This document shows, piece by piece, positions 38,801 to 46,832 of a stretch of 64,000 nt of DNA. A program made the position numbers and the translations under genes. The DNA comes from Lachnospiraceae bacterium (GTDB lineage Bacteria; Bacillota; Clostridia; Lachnospirales; Lachnospiraceae), in the NCBI GenBank assembly GCA_910575445.1, contig CAJTFW010000002.1:124001-188000 (forward strand). Direction: 5' to 3'. Positions within the stretch are counted from its first letter, which is position 1. Each line of letters opens with the position of its first letter. The notes below the pieces were generated by a model. It did no database searches, was not told the DNA's origin, and was given only the letters and a program-made list of their open reading frames with translations.

Positions 38801-39545
38801 AAAGGATAATACAAGATATTATTATAAAGTGTATGCAGTGGCAGGCAGCTGTGAGAGCAATGTTCTAGGGCCGGTAAGTGAGACAACTTATGAGGTGGCG
38901 GCAGCCCCTGAGCCATCTAAGCCGTCTTCTGATAATAAAAAGACATATTATGGTGTGGATGTGTCTTCTTACCAGGGAAAGATTGACTGGGAAGCAGTAG
39001 CAGATGATGATATTGACTTTGCTATGATTCGGATTCTGACTGGAAAAGGAACCAGCAATCTGTCCGTGGACAGCCGCTTTGAGTCCAATTATAGAAATGC
39101 GCGCGCAGCTGGTATCAAAGTCGGAGTCTACCGTTACAGTTATGCGACAACAAAATCTGGTGCCAGAAGAGAAGTGGAACAAATCCTGGAGGTTTTAGAT
39201 GGAAGAAAGCTGGATTACCCGATTGTACTGGATATGGAGGACAGCTCGGTTCTGAATGGAACTTCAAGGGAAAAGAGGACAGAGATTATTCTGGAATATA
39301 AAAAGCGGGTGGAGGAAGCTGGATATAAGTTTGCTTTGTATGCCAACAAGGATTGGTTAGAGAACCATATTCAGTCAAAAGCACTTGATGGAGTGGATAT
39401 CTGGCTTGCAAGGTGGAGAAGTCTAAGCAGTGGTCCAGGCTATAATGGCGCTGGTAATCTGACGATGTGGCAGTATTCTAGTAAAGGCTCTGTGAATGGT
39501 ATCTCAGGAGCTGTGGACTTAGATGTAAGCTATAAGAGATATTAA
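35832..39545 (+). CDS. Secreted GH25 muramidase with acidic region and eight FN3-like domains
   Basis: A 1237-residue exported protein with a signal peptide of about 28 residues (ending VFA). A strongly acidic Glu/Asp/Pro/Thr-rich region (about 29-185) contains repeated PPTDDE units. About eight FN3-like repeats cover 290-1025, and a C-terminal GH25 lysozyme domain (about 1037-1237) begins YYGVDVSSYQGKIDWE. Active-site acids fit the D of GVDVSSYQG and the DMED of YPIVLDMED. The enzyme should cut MurNAc-GlcNAc bonds of peptidoglycan. The last three FN3 repeats closely match those of the upstream protease. GGAGGA precedes the ATG. Confidence 0.92.
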   Translation: MKRKVVLRCLSCLLTGMLLLESPLQVFAEQTNDTVQSDVENENQDTEPVTTDEPVDEAEVANPTEDEEQKDVPKTEENKEDESNQETPPADDKAPSQEVPPTDDETSNQEIPPTDDENTVTEENKTPTEDSSDEIKSEDKVDAVTPAEDEANPDENTPTQELPSEDLENLEPKEEQTETEDEIDGFFVLTGEQYGTEAAYLGEKKELLADYQEVAGVLQNTLREKKSELSLKEMSLSPEIIQDLLVYIVNDTDVDCSYLLPLVTYTYVEKADEENTTTKNVYSVRFSYLTQESQLTLTQESRSLKDGVKLAFTTDASVETYRLYRHDTNGEEWTLVAELSAKDAKSFTDTDVADGEVYLYRLMGYQIVEEKEVLCNFSPSLKSEYTLDAPENPKAQSMSASVELTWDEVADATAYEVEVYDEAKGDFVYLGTATENHYLHEGLESGKVYEYRIRAIYQSMARSASGTTVSSYSDTVKGQTAPAATKKVSYTSEASDSVLLQWEAVQGADGYCIYQDGKEVLKTNELSCQINSLKAGTEYKFEVRAYADNGSKILMGDASAAYAMPLLPAVNLSVERAAYNQLKLTWQEAAPKVSYEIYRKTEGQAEQLIQTITDENALTWTDSTVKFDTTYQYRIRAVKKVQDRSYIGVYSQEVSGVTTLDAVTIQAVATSDMQSLQISWNQAPGATGYEVYRSTTSGSGYVKVANLPADTTTYRDNGLTIANTYYYQVRAFATEGDKTAYSNYSPEVSGTVKLSEVSNLQVTMTKVNTLRLTWDACSDAKSYEVYYYSSIDSRIRRATNTKKTFYNFSKAKCGVTYYFKVRTWQKIGKEKYYSDYCQEISGMTVLSGAPTISMKKLTFNSIAFKWSKVKDAKKYEIWYATSPDGDYQLLKTQGGTSFTHKKIATGVMYYYKVRPIRDYYTGEFSEVFSARPGLDELKNLNIERGTKQLKLSWKKLKGTENYVILRSEQENGTYTEVGRTPKTSYTDTGLKDNTRYYYKVYAVAGSCESNVLGPVSETTYEVAAAPEPSKPSSDNKKTYYGVDVSSYQGKIDWEAVADDDIDFAMIRILTGKGTSNLSVDSRFESNYRNARAAGIKVGVYRYSYATTKSGARREVEQILEVLDGRKLDYPIVLDMEDSSVLNGTSREKRTEIILEYKKRVEEAGYKFALYANKDWLENHIQSKALDGVDIWLARWRSLSSGPGYNGAGNLTMWQYSSKGSVNGISGAVDLDVSYKRY

Positions 39546-39575
39546 TGCTAAATATGGATTTTCCTGAAAATCTGG

Positions 39576-39604
39576 TTGCAATATGAATATGAGATGTATA
39601 TAAT
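39576..39604 (+). promoter_or_regulatory. Strong sigma-A promoter of the third export gene group
   Basis: TTGCAA (39576-39581) and TATAAT (39599-39604) are separated by 17 bases. This is the same design as the promoter at 20899. It starts transcription shortly before a long perfect hairpin. Confidence 0.8.
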
Positions 39605-39614
39605 GAAAGAATAA

Positions 39615-39644
39615 TGCCATGATATACGAAAGTATATCATGGCA
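39615..39644 (+). promoter_or_regulatory. Leader RNA hairpin: 13-bp perfect stem with GAAA tetraloop
   Basis: TGCCATGATATAC (39615-39627) and GTATATCATGGCA (39632-39644) pair perfectly around a GAAA tetraloop. No T run follows, so it is not an intrinsic terminator. It would sit at the 5' end of the mRNA for the polymerase gene. It might also serve as the 3' end of the muramidase transcript. Confidence 0.75.
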
Positions 39645-39680
39645 CTTTCAGTATGTTAGTCGTTAAAGCAGGAGAGTCCC

Positions 39681-40925
39681 GTGAAAGTACAGAATATCAT
39701 ATGGAAGATAAAGCACATCTTATATGAAGTGTCAGAAGTGTTATATTTGATAATGTTTTCTGTGATTTTAAGCTATAGGTTTTTAAGTACAACACAATTT
39801 TTGGTGGAATGGAATATATTTAGCACAGACAACAAGATGATTTTAGAGCTTCTTTCTTTTTTCCTGGTGAAACCATTTGTGCTTCTTGGTATCATTATTA
39901 TGTTGCGTTATCTGTGCAGTGAGACATATGACATCAGACAATACTTAATAGCTGCTGCATTCGTAGGAATTACAATATTGATTTTTCAAAATAATGATAC
40001 GGTGTCTTATGTACTGATGTATGCCTTATTGATTGTTGGTGCAAAGGATATTTCTTTTCGCAAGCTTTTAAAGATTTATCTAAGTATTTCAACTGCGATT
40101 TTTATAGTCACGATTTTAGCGGCCCAGTTTGGAATTATTAAAAATCTGGTATGGAATGTGGAAGGAAGAAATACTCGAATTTCATTTGGATTTATCTATC
40201 CAACTGATTTTGCTGCACATATTTTCTATATGGTACTTTGTTATTGGTATATACGAAGAAAACGTTTTACTTATATAGAATCAAGTATTGTTGCAGTATT
40301 AGGAATCTTTGTATACCTGTTTTGTGAAGCTCGTTTTTCTACAGCGATGTTGCTCCTTCTGTCTTTGGCTATGCTCTATTGCAGATTTCGCCATATAAAA
40401 GGTAAAAGGGAAGATATAAAATATCAGATGCATCCCATTCTTTATACATTGTTGATGTATATGCCATTGATTTGTGCTATCTTTATTCATATTGTTAGTA
40501 TATTCTATGATTCAAGTATCAAATTTTTTGAAAAATTTAATAATTTAATATCTTCTCGTCTTGCACTTGCAAGACGAGCGATTAATATTTTTGGATTTCA
40601 ACTGTGGGGTTCGGATATACCAATGATTGGAAATGGAAGCCGTTCGAATTCGCCAGAAAAATATTTCTATATTGATAGTACGTATTTGCAGATAAGTCTT
40701 ATCTATGGTGTGGTTTTTCTGGCGGTTATTTTGATTATCTTCTTGCTTGTGGGAGAACAAGCACGTCAGCGCAAAGACTGGATTTTCCTGTGGGTGATTG
40801 CATTGGCAGCTTTGCATGGAATTTTTGAACAACATCTGGTAGAGCTGGAATACTTTCCATTTTTGTTTGCCGTTTTTGCGAATATGAGCAGGAGTAAAGA
40901 GAAAAAGTATGGAAAAAAGAAATAA
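39681..40925 (+). CDS. Wzy-like polysaccharide polymerase
   Basis: A 414-residue multispanning protein starting at GTG with AGGAGA 5-10 bases upstream. SFGFIYPTDFAAHIFY near residue 170 and the later IGNGSRSNSPEKYFYIDSTY loop near residue 315 match corresponding parts of the polymerase at 22250. It is the first gene after a strong promoter and is followed, with a 17-base overlap, by a flippase. It should polymerise the repeat unit made by the downstream transferases. Confidence 0.8.
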   Translation: MKVQNIIWKIKHILYEVSEVLYLIMFSVILSYRFLSTTQFLVEWNIFSTDNKMILELLSFFLVKPFVLLGIIIMLRYLCSETYDIRQYLIAAAFVGITILIFQNNDTVSYVLMYALLIVGAKDISFRKLLKIYLSISTAIFIVTILAAQFGIIKNLVWNVEGRNTRISFGFIYPTDFAAHIFYMVLCYWYIRRKRFTYIESSIVAVLGIFVYLFCEARFSTAMLLLLSLAMLYCRFRHIKGKREDIKYQMHPILYTLLMYMPLICAIFIHIVSIFYDSSIKFFEKFNNLISSRLALARRAINIFGFQLWGSDIPMIGNGSRSNSPEKYFYIDSTYLQISLIYGVVFLAVILIIFLLVGEQARQRKDWIFLWVIALAALHGIFEQHLVELEYFPFLFAVFANMSRSKEKKYGKKK

Positions 40926-42447
40926 ATTGGCTTTGATGAGCAGCTCTGTCAGTATGGCGGCTCAGGTGCTCTATTTGTTGATTAATTTTATACTGCGAAG
41001 ATTTTTTATTCGGTATTTTGGCGTGGAAATCTTAGGAATTAATGGTGTATTACTAGACGTGCTAAATACTTTATCTTTGGCTGACTTAGGGGTACAATCA
41101 GCGATTGTATTTCGTCTTTATGAGCCACTGGCGAAACAAAAAGAATCTGAAGTGAATGAAATTATTACGCTGTTTCGGAAAGTATATTGGCTGATTGGCG
41201 GCTTTATTGTATTAGGTGGTCTTTTGTGTATGCCATTTTTGCAGTATCTTGTCAAAGACGTCACTTATAGTATGTCTTATATTCGAGTTGCGTTTTTCTT
41301 GCAACTGCTTGTCTCGGCATCTACGTATTTTCTGGCGTATAAAAGGACTCTGCTGTATGCAGACCAAAGACAATATATCTGTTCCTTTGTGGATATGATA
41401 AGCAATCTTACCTTTGCGTTAGTGAAATTTTTCGTTATTATTTTCACAAAAAATTATTATTTGTATCTGGTTGTTCAAATCTGTCAGAATGTATTGTCGA
41501 ATCTGGTAATTCATGAGTTATGCAGAAGAAAATACAAATATCTGGATGTTCGCACAAAAGTTGGCAGAAAGCTGAAACACAATCTGTTCCAGGATGTGAA
41601 GAATGTATTTGCAAGTAAGCTAGCGACCTATATCTATGGTTCCACAGACAATCTGGTGATTTCTTCTTTGATTGGGACAGTTGCTGTTGGCTATGTATCT
41701 AGTTATAAATATATTACTTCCTGTCTGATGAGTATTGTATATTATATGATGATTCCTATACAGCCTATGATTGGGAATTACCTGGTGGATGAAAGTTTGG
41801 ACCATTCCAAAAGGCTTTTTTCCAATTATACATTTATAAGATATTTTTTTGCTATGCTATTACTTGTTCCGGCAGTTTGTCTTGCGGATAATTTTATTGT
41901 AGTGTGGATTGGGGAAGAATATATGATGTCTCCCTGGATTACCTGGCTTTTGGTGGCGGATACTTATATCTCGATTGTATATGGGCCAACCGGAGAGTAT
42001 ATCAATGCCAGAGGGCTGTTTGAGAAAGAAAAAAAAGTGATGCTGCTTGGCGCATTTTTAAATATTACCCTGTCGATTGCAGGAACTTTTGTGATTGGCA
42101 TCTATGGAGTGCTCTTGGGGACTGTGATTTGCCAGTTGATTCTCTGGTATGGCAAGAGCAAAATTGTCTTTCGGGATATTCTGCTACTGGAGCAAAGAGA
42201 GGTGAGAGGCTACTGGCTGTGTCAGCTTAAAAATCTTCTGGTTTTTTTCCTGGCAGTATGGCTTGGCCGCTCGCTTGGTATGCGGTTGTTTGCGCAGTAC
42301 AGCTGGATTTCTTTTTTGGTAAATGGTGTTCTCATAGCTGGAATCAGTGTGGGGCTGGTAGTTCTCTTTCATTATCGTTCTTCTGGCTTTGCCTATATGG
42401 TATCTCTTGTGGAGATGGTATGGAAACGGTTTCTAAAAAAACAATAG
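40909..42447 (+). CDS. Wzx-like repeat-unit flippase
   Basis: A 512-residue MOP-superfamily protein with 12-14 spans. EILGINGVLLDVLNTLSLAD near residues 39-58 and FRLYEPLA align with the flippase at 19290. Translation starts inside the polymerase gene, so the two proteins are likely made in coupled amounts. The pairing of this flippase type with this polymerase type appears to be conserved between two places in the window. Confidence 0.9.
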   Translation: MEKRNKLALMSSSVSMAAQVLYLLINFILRRFFIRYFGVEILGINGVLLDVLNTLSLADLGVQSAIVFRLYEPLAKQKESEVNEIITLFRKVYWLIGGFIVLGGLLCMPFLQYLVKDVTYSMSYIRVAFFLQLLVSASTYFLAYKRTLLYADQRQYICSFVDMISNLTFALVKFFVIIFTKNYYLYLVVQICQNVLSNLVIHELCRRKYKYLDVRTKVGRKLKHNLFQDVKNVFASKLATYIYGSTDNLVISSLIGTVAVGYVSSYKYITSCLMSIVYYMMIPIQPMIGNYLVDESLDHSKRLFSNYTFIRYFFAMLLLVPAVCLADNFIVVWIGEEYMMSPWITWLLVADTYISIVYGPTGEYINARGLFEKEKKVMLLGAFLNITLSIAGTFVIGIYGVLLGTVICQLILWYGKSKIVFRDILLLEQREVRGYWLCQLKNLLVFFLAVWLGRSLGMRLFAQYSWISFLVNGVLIAGISVGLVVLFHYRSSGFAYMVSLVEMVWKRFLKKQ

Positions 42448-42457
42448 GAGTGGAATT

Positions 42458-43357
42458 ATGGAACAAAAATTTGATGTTATCGTTCCTATGACAGCAGATA
42501 ATCTGCCAATTTTTCAGCTTAATATAAAATGGATGCAAAAAAATCTTTCCTGCCGCAGAATTCTAGTGATAGGTGCAGAGAAGCTGTCAGAGCCTGTCAG
42601 AGCGCTTGGGGTAGAGTTTATAGAAGAAAATACATTATACAAGGGCTTGACGCTTGGAAAGGTCAGAGAGTGCCTTAAGGCCCGTCTGGGAGAAGAAAAA
42701 AGGGCGGGATGGTATTTTCAGCAGTTCTTAAAACTGGCGTATGCGTATCAGTGCCAGGATGAATATTATATTGTCTGGGATGCAGATACTATACCGTTGC
42801 ATAAGATTTGGCATATGATAGATGATAAGCCAGTATTTACCAAGAAGGAGGAGATGGAGCCGGCATATTTTCAGACGCTGGATGTGCTTTTTGATGGAAA
42901 AGTAAAGCGTTGTGGAGATTTTTCTTTTATTTGTGAAAATATGATTATGCATACAGCGGTGATGAAAGAGATGCTGACGAGGATTTTGGAAAATCCGAGT
43001 CTGCAAGGCCAGACTTTTTGGGAGCGGATTCTAAGTGTGGTCTCCGATGAGAATCTTGCACAGTCTGGGTTTAGTGAATTTGAGACATACGGAAACTATG
43101 TGATGACATATTATCCAGAGCTCTATCGCTTTCGCACTTTGAAAGGGATGAGAAAAGGAGCGGAATATTTGGGCATGGCGCCTACGCAGAAGCAGCTGCT
43201 ATGGGCAGCAAAAAGCTATGACACCATAGCATTTGAACGATGGAGCTATCATCATCGATGGGTGGGAACATTGTGCTCCAATCCTGTGATTATGGCACTT
43301 TTTCCGCTGTCTTTGGTGGAAAAAGCAAAGAGATGGATATCAGGTTTAAGAGGATAA
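42458..43357 (+). CDS. DUF6492 family protein, probable glycosyltransferase
   Basis: A 299-residue protein starting FDVIVPMTADNLPIF. A DXD-like DADTIPL motif lies near residue 108 (YYIVWDADTIPL), with WYFQQFLKLAYAY just before it. This matches the DUF6492 group found in capsule clusters. A TAGGAGT site precedes the ATG. It is presumably a GT-A enzyme acting in the cytoplasm; its specificity is unknown. Confidence 0.82.
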   Translation: MEQKFDVIVPMTADNLPIFQLNIKWMQKNLSCRRILVIGAEKLSEPVRALGVEFIEENTLYKGLTLGKVRECLKARLGEEKRAGWYFQQFLKLAYAYQCQDEYYIVWDADTIPLHKIWHMIDDKPVFTKKEEMEPAYFQTLDVLFDGKVKRCGDFSFICENMIMHTAVMKEMLTRILENPSLQGQTFWERILSVVSDENLAQSGFSEFETYGNYVMTYYPELYRFRTLKGMRKGAEYLGMAPTQKQLLWAAKSYDTIAFERWSYHHRWVGTLCSNPVIMALFPLSLVEKAKRWISGLRG

Positions 43358-43361
43358 AGAG

Positions 43362-44327
43362 ATGAAGCTATGCACTTTTTCGGTCGTTGTGCCTGTGTAT
43401 AACGTGTCGCCATATTTAGAGCGGTGTATCACTTCCTTATTAGCACAGAACTACAGAGATTATGAGATTCTTCTGATTGACGATGGAAGTACTGATGACA
43501 GTGGAGCTATCTGTGAACAATATGGGGAACAAGACTCCAGGATTATTGTCTACCATAAAAAGAATGGCGGTTTGTCTTCTGCGAGAAATTTTGGCATTGA
43601 CCATGCGGTTGGAAAGTATGTAATCTTTGTGGATTCTGATGACTATATTGAGAAAAAGACCTGCACAAGCTTAGCCAAACTTATCGAGTTATCAGATGAA
43701 GCAGATGTGATTGGGTATAACGGAGTGGAGGAGCAAGAAGGCACTGTTACATCGACAAGAAGAATTCCGGTAGAGAAGTTAGAGTTTATGTCAGGGAGGG
43801 ATTATCTGTATACACGCTGTCGGCACCGGAATCTCAGCGTTGCTTCCTGGCTGTATTGCTGCAAAAGGGATTTCTTAAATCGGGAAGGTCTTCGTTTTCA
43901 GGAAGGGATTCTTCATGAAGATGTAGAGTTTACACCAAGAATGTTGTTAAAAGCCAAGAAAGTTGTGGAGTCTCCTGTGCAGTTGTATCATTATATTGTC
44001 AGAGACAGCTCTATCAGTATGCAGAAAAATCGTGAAAAAAATATCAAAGATTTGTTTCAAACTTTGGAAAAGCAATGTCAGATGGCAGAGACTTTGGATA
44101 GAGAACTTAGAAAATGGATAAAGGATGCGGCACTAAATAGTTATCTCAATATGATTCAGGAGGCGCGGATGTATCAGCCTCAATACAGAAAATATATCAA
44201 AAAAAGCTTTTTGTGGAATAAGGCAGCAACGCCGTGGAATCATGTTCGTGTGTTTCTTTGTACTATTAATGTCAGATGGTATTGTACAATAAATGATTTC
44301 TATAAATCTATAAGAAAGAGGACATAA
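43362..44327 (+). CDS. Glycosyltransferase family 2 (EpsJ/CpsJ-like)
   Basis: A 321-residue GT2 enzyme with FSVVVPVYNVSPYLERCITS at the start. DDGSTDDSG lies near residue 40, NGGLSSARNFGID near 70, and the DXD motif in VDSDDYIEKK near 91. LHEDVEFTPRMLLKAKK in the acceptor region is typical of the group. AGAGG precedes the ATG. It lies four bases after the DUF6492 gene, in the same operon. Confidence 0.92.
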   Translation: MKLCTFSVVVPVYNVSPYLERCITSLLAQNYRDYEILLIDDGSTDDSGAICEQYGEQDSRIIVYHKKNGGLSSARNFGIDHAVGKYVIFVDSDDYIEKKTCTSLAKLIELSDEADVIGYNGVEEQEGTVTSTRRIPVEKLEFMSGRDYLYTRCRHRNLSVASWLYCCKRDFLNREGLRFQEGILHEDVEFTPRMLLKAKKVVESPVQLYHYIVRDSSISMQKNREKNIKDLFQTLEKQCQMAETLDRELRKWIKDAALNSYLNMIQEARMYQPQYRKYIKKSFLWNKAATPWNHVRVFLCTINVRWYCTINDFYKSIRKRT

Positions 44328-44332
44328 GCAGT

Positions 44333-45466
44333 ATGGAGAAGATTGCGGTTGTTGTTGTGGGGTATAATCGTCCAGATTCTATGAGGCGGATTCTGAATTC
44401 TCTAGCAAAAGCTGTCTATCAGGAAAAGGATATTCCTTTGGTTATCAGCATTGACCATAGCAGAATCGAGGAAGTGGCGCAAGTGGCCAGAGAATTTCAG
44501 TGGAACTATGGCTCTAAGGAGGTTATTTGTCATAAAGAGCGTTTAGGACTTAGAAAACACATTATTTCCTGCGGAGATTTGACTGAAAAATATGGCGCAG
44601 TGATGATTTTAGAAGATGATTTGTATGTGTCACCTGATTATTATAACTATGCAATGAGCACACTGAAAAAATATGGAGAACATCCAAAGATTGCGGGTAT
44701 TGGATTAAATACCAAGCGGGAACTTTTGGAGAGTCCTTATCCTTTTTTTCCACGACATACGGGGTATGATGTGTATTTTCAGCAATTTGCCACATCTTGG
44801 GGGCAGGTGTGGAATAAGCGTATGTGGAATACATTTAAGGAATGGTATGAAGCGCATCCAGTGTTGCCGCCAAATGTTCATATGCCAGTGTCTGTACTGC
44901 ATTATCCAGAATCCTCTTGGGCAAAATTTTATCAAAGTTATGTAGTAGAAAAGGACAAGTATTATGTCTTTAGCTATGATTCGCTGACAACGAATTTTGG
45001 TGATGCAGGAGAGCATTTTAACCACTCTTCTTCGGCTTTTCAATCGCTTTTGTTCTATGGAAAGAAAGAGTATCGAATGCCAGAGTTTGAAGATGGGGTG
45101 AAATATGACATCTATGGGGAACCCGTAGGGCTTAGTGCCTATCTGGATCTTCCAGAAGAAGAATTTACTTGTGATTTTTGGGGAAGGAAACAGGAGGCGT
45201 CTTATAAAAGATATTTGCTGACTTGTTGCAATAAGCCGTATAAGAAAATAAAACAGTATTCTATGTGTATGAAACCAATGGAGTTAAATGTGATAGAAGA
45301 AATCCCAGGGCATGATATTACACTCTATGATACCTCCAAGACGGATACGACATTTGTACCAGATAAAAAAGAGAGGATTCGGTTCTTAGAGTATGGATAT
45401 GGAATTATCAATGGCCGGGATTTGTTAAAATGGGCAATTGAGCGGATGCTGCAGAAGATTAGATAA
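44333..45466 (+). CDS. GT-A glycosyltransferase with EDD motif
   Basis: A 377-residue protein with an N-terminal VVVVGYNRPDSMRRILNSL strand-helix unit and a metal-binding EDD in MILEDDLYVSPDYYNY near residue 92. FATSWGQVWNKRMWNTFKEW near residue 150 is typical of this GT2-related group found in EPS and capsule loci. It starts six bases after the previous gene. The donor and acceptor cannot be determined. Confidence 0.85.
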   Translation: MEKIAVVVVGYNRPDSMRRILNSLAKAVYQEKDIPLVISIDHSRIEEVAQVAREFQWNYGSKEVICHKERLGLRKHIISCGDLTEKYGAVMILEDDLYVSPDYYNYAMSTLKKYGEHPKIAGIGLNTKRELLESPYPFFPRHTGYDVYFQQFATSWGQVWNKRMWNTFKEWYEAHPVLPPNVHMPVSVLHYPESSWAKFYQSYVVEKDKYYVFSYDSLTTNFGDAGEHFNHSSSAFQSLLFYGKKEYRMPEFEDGVKYDIYGEPVGLSAYLDLPEEEFTCDFWGRKQEASYKRYLLTCCNKPYKKIKQYSMCMKPMELNVIEEIPGHDITLYDTSKTDTTFVPDKKERIRFLEYGYGIINGRDLLKWAIERMLQKIR

Positions 45467-45468
45467 TA

Positions 45469-46797
45469 ATGATGAAAATAAAAATATTTCTGGGGAAGAT
45501 TAAAAAAAATAAGTTTATTGCAAATACCAATTGGCTTTTATTTAAAAATATTTATTCGATGCTTCTTTCTTTGGTAGTTGGTTCCCTGTCTGTACGTTAT
45601 CTTGGACCTTCAAACTATGGTTTGATTGGATATGGAACTTCTTTAGTATCTCTGTTTAATGCTATCAGTCAGTTGGGATTAAACAGTATCATTATGAGTG
45701 AACTGCTGCGAAAGCCAGAAGAGAAAGGGAAGACACTGGGAACAGCACTTGTTATGAGGCTAGTCGCTTCTGTTGTCAGTTTTCTCTGTGTGTTGCTTTT
45801 TGTTTGTATCGTGGAGCCGGGTAATCAAGTTCTTTTTGTAGTTACAGCTCTGCAGGCATTGATGCTGATTTGCAATACGTATGAATTACTTAATGAATGG
45901 TTTTTATCAGAACTACAATCTAAAGTGTATGTGGTAGCTTCTTCTATCGGTGCAACGATAGTGGGGGGATGGAAGATTCTTCTTTTGGTTCTTGGGGCTT
46001 CGGTGCAATGGTTTGCTGCTTCAACAACGATTCAGGCGCTGGTCTGTGGTGGCATTATTTTCGTCATCTTTTTTAAAAAAAAGCAATTTCATCTAGGATA
46101 TTCTTTTTCCAGAGCGAGAGAGATATTTGGAAAAAGCAAACATTATATTATATCTGGACTTGCCATAGCCTTGTATACACAAATGGATAAAGTGATGCTT
46201 GGCAAGATGATGGGGGAGAGAGAAGTTGGCCTCTACACAAGTGCGATGACAGTGGCAATGTTGTGGGAGTTTGTGCCTCAATCTATTATTAATTCTGCCA
46301 GAGCAGTGATTTTGGAAAAAAAGAATGTCAATAATGAAGAATATCTGAGACTGTTTCGGATTCTTCTGCTCTGTATCTCTCTTATGGGAATTGGAGTGGG
46401 AGTTGGAATACAGTTGTTTGGCAAATGGGTTATTTTGCTTTTGTATGGCAGAGCCTACAAAGAGGCAGTGCCACTTTTACAGATATTGATTTGGTCTACT
46501 AGTTTTGCTATGCTTGGTACAGCAAGGGGTATCTGGAATGTTGCAGAAGACAAGAATCAATATGTAAAATATTATACGATTATAGGTGGCTTGTTTAACT
46601 TGTTCTTTAACTATTTTGCAATACAGGTATGGGGGATGGCTGGAGCTGCTGTGGGAACACTACTGTCTCAGATGCTGGTGTCACTTGGAAGTCCAATGTT
46701 TTGGAAAGATACCCGTCCTTTTGTGAAATTGTATATGAGTTCCTGGAAGTATATGACACAGTTAAAAATGTTACTGATGATACAGAAGAAAAAGTAA
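45469..46797 (+). CDS. Wzx-like oligosaccharide flippase
   Basis: A 442-residue MOP-superfamily protein with 12 or more spans. GSLSVRYLGPSNYGLIGYGT near residue 38 is a typical first-domain motif, and a conserved DKVMLGKMMGEREVGLYTSA lies near residue 240. Two adjacent ATG codons are possible starts, with no strong ribosome site. A second flippase in the same operon as the one at 40909 is unusual and suggests that two different glycans are exported, or that two loci have been joined here. Confidence 0.9.
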   Translation: MMKIKIFLGKIKKNKFIANTNWLLFKNIYSMLLSLVVGSLSVRYLGPSNYGLIGYGTSLVSLFNAISQLGLNSIIMSELLRKPEEKGKTLGTALVMRLVASVVSFLCVLLFVCIVEPGNQVLFVVTALQALMLICNTYELLNEWFLSELQSKVYVVASSIGATIVGGWKILLLVLGASVQWFAASTTIQALVCGGIIFVIFFKKKQFHLGYSFSRAREIFGKSKHYIISGLAIALYTQMDKVMLGKMMGEREVGLYTSAMTVAMLWEFVPQSIINSARAVILEKKNVNNEEYLRLFRILLLCISLMGIGVGVGIQLFGKWVILLLYGRAYKEAVPLLQILIWSTSFAMLGTARGIWNVAEDKNQYVKYYTIIGGLFNLFFNYFAIQVWGMAGAAVGTLLSQMLVSLGSPMFWKDTRPFVKLYMSSWKYMTQLKMLLMIQKKK

Positions 46798-46832
46798 AAC
46801 AGGAATTTTGGCGATGAATGAGGTAGAGACGA

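Noticed and set aside
46601-46832. Small plus-strand frame at 46629-46817
   Set aside because: It is out of frame within the 3' end of the flippase gene, without a ribosome site or similarity.
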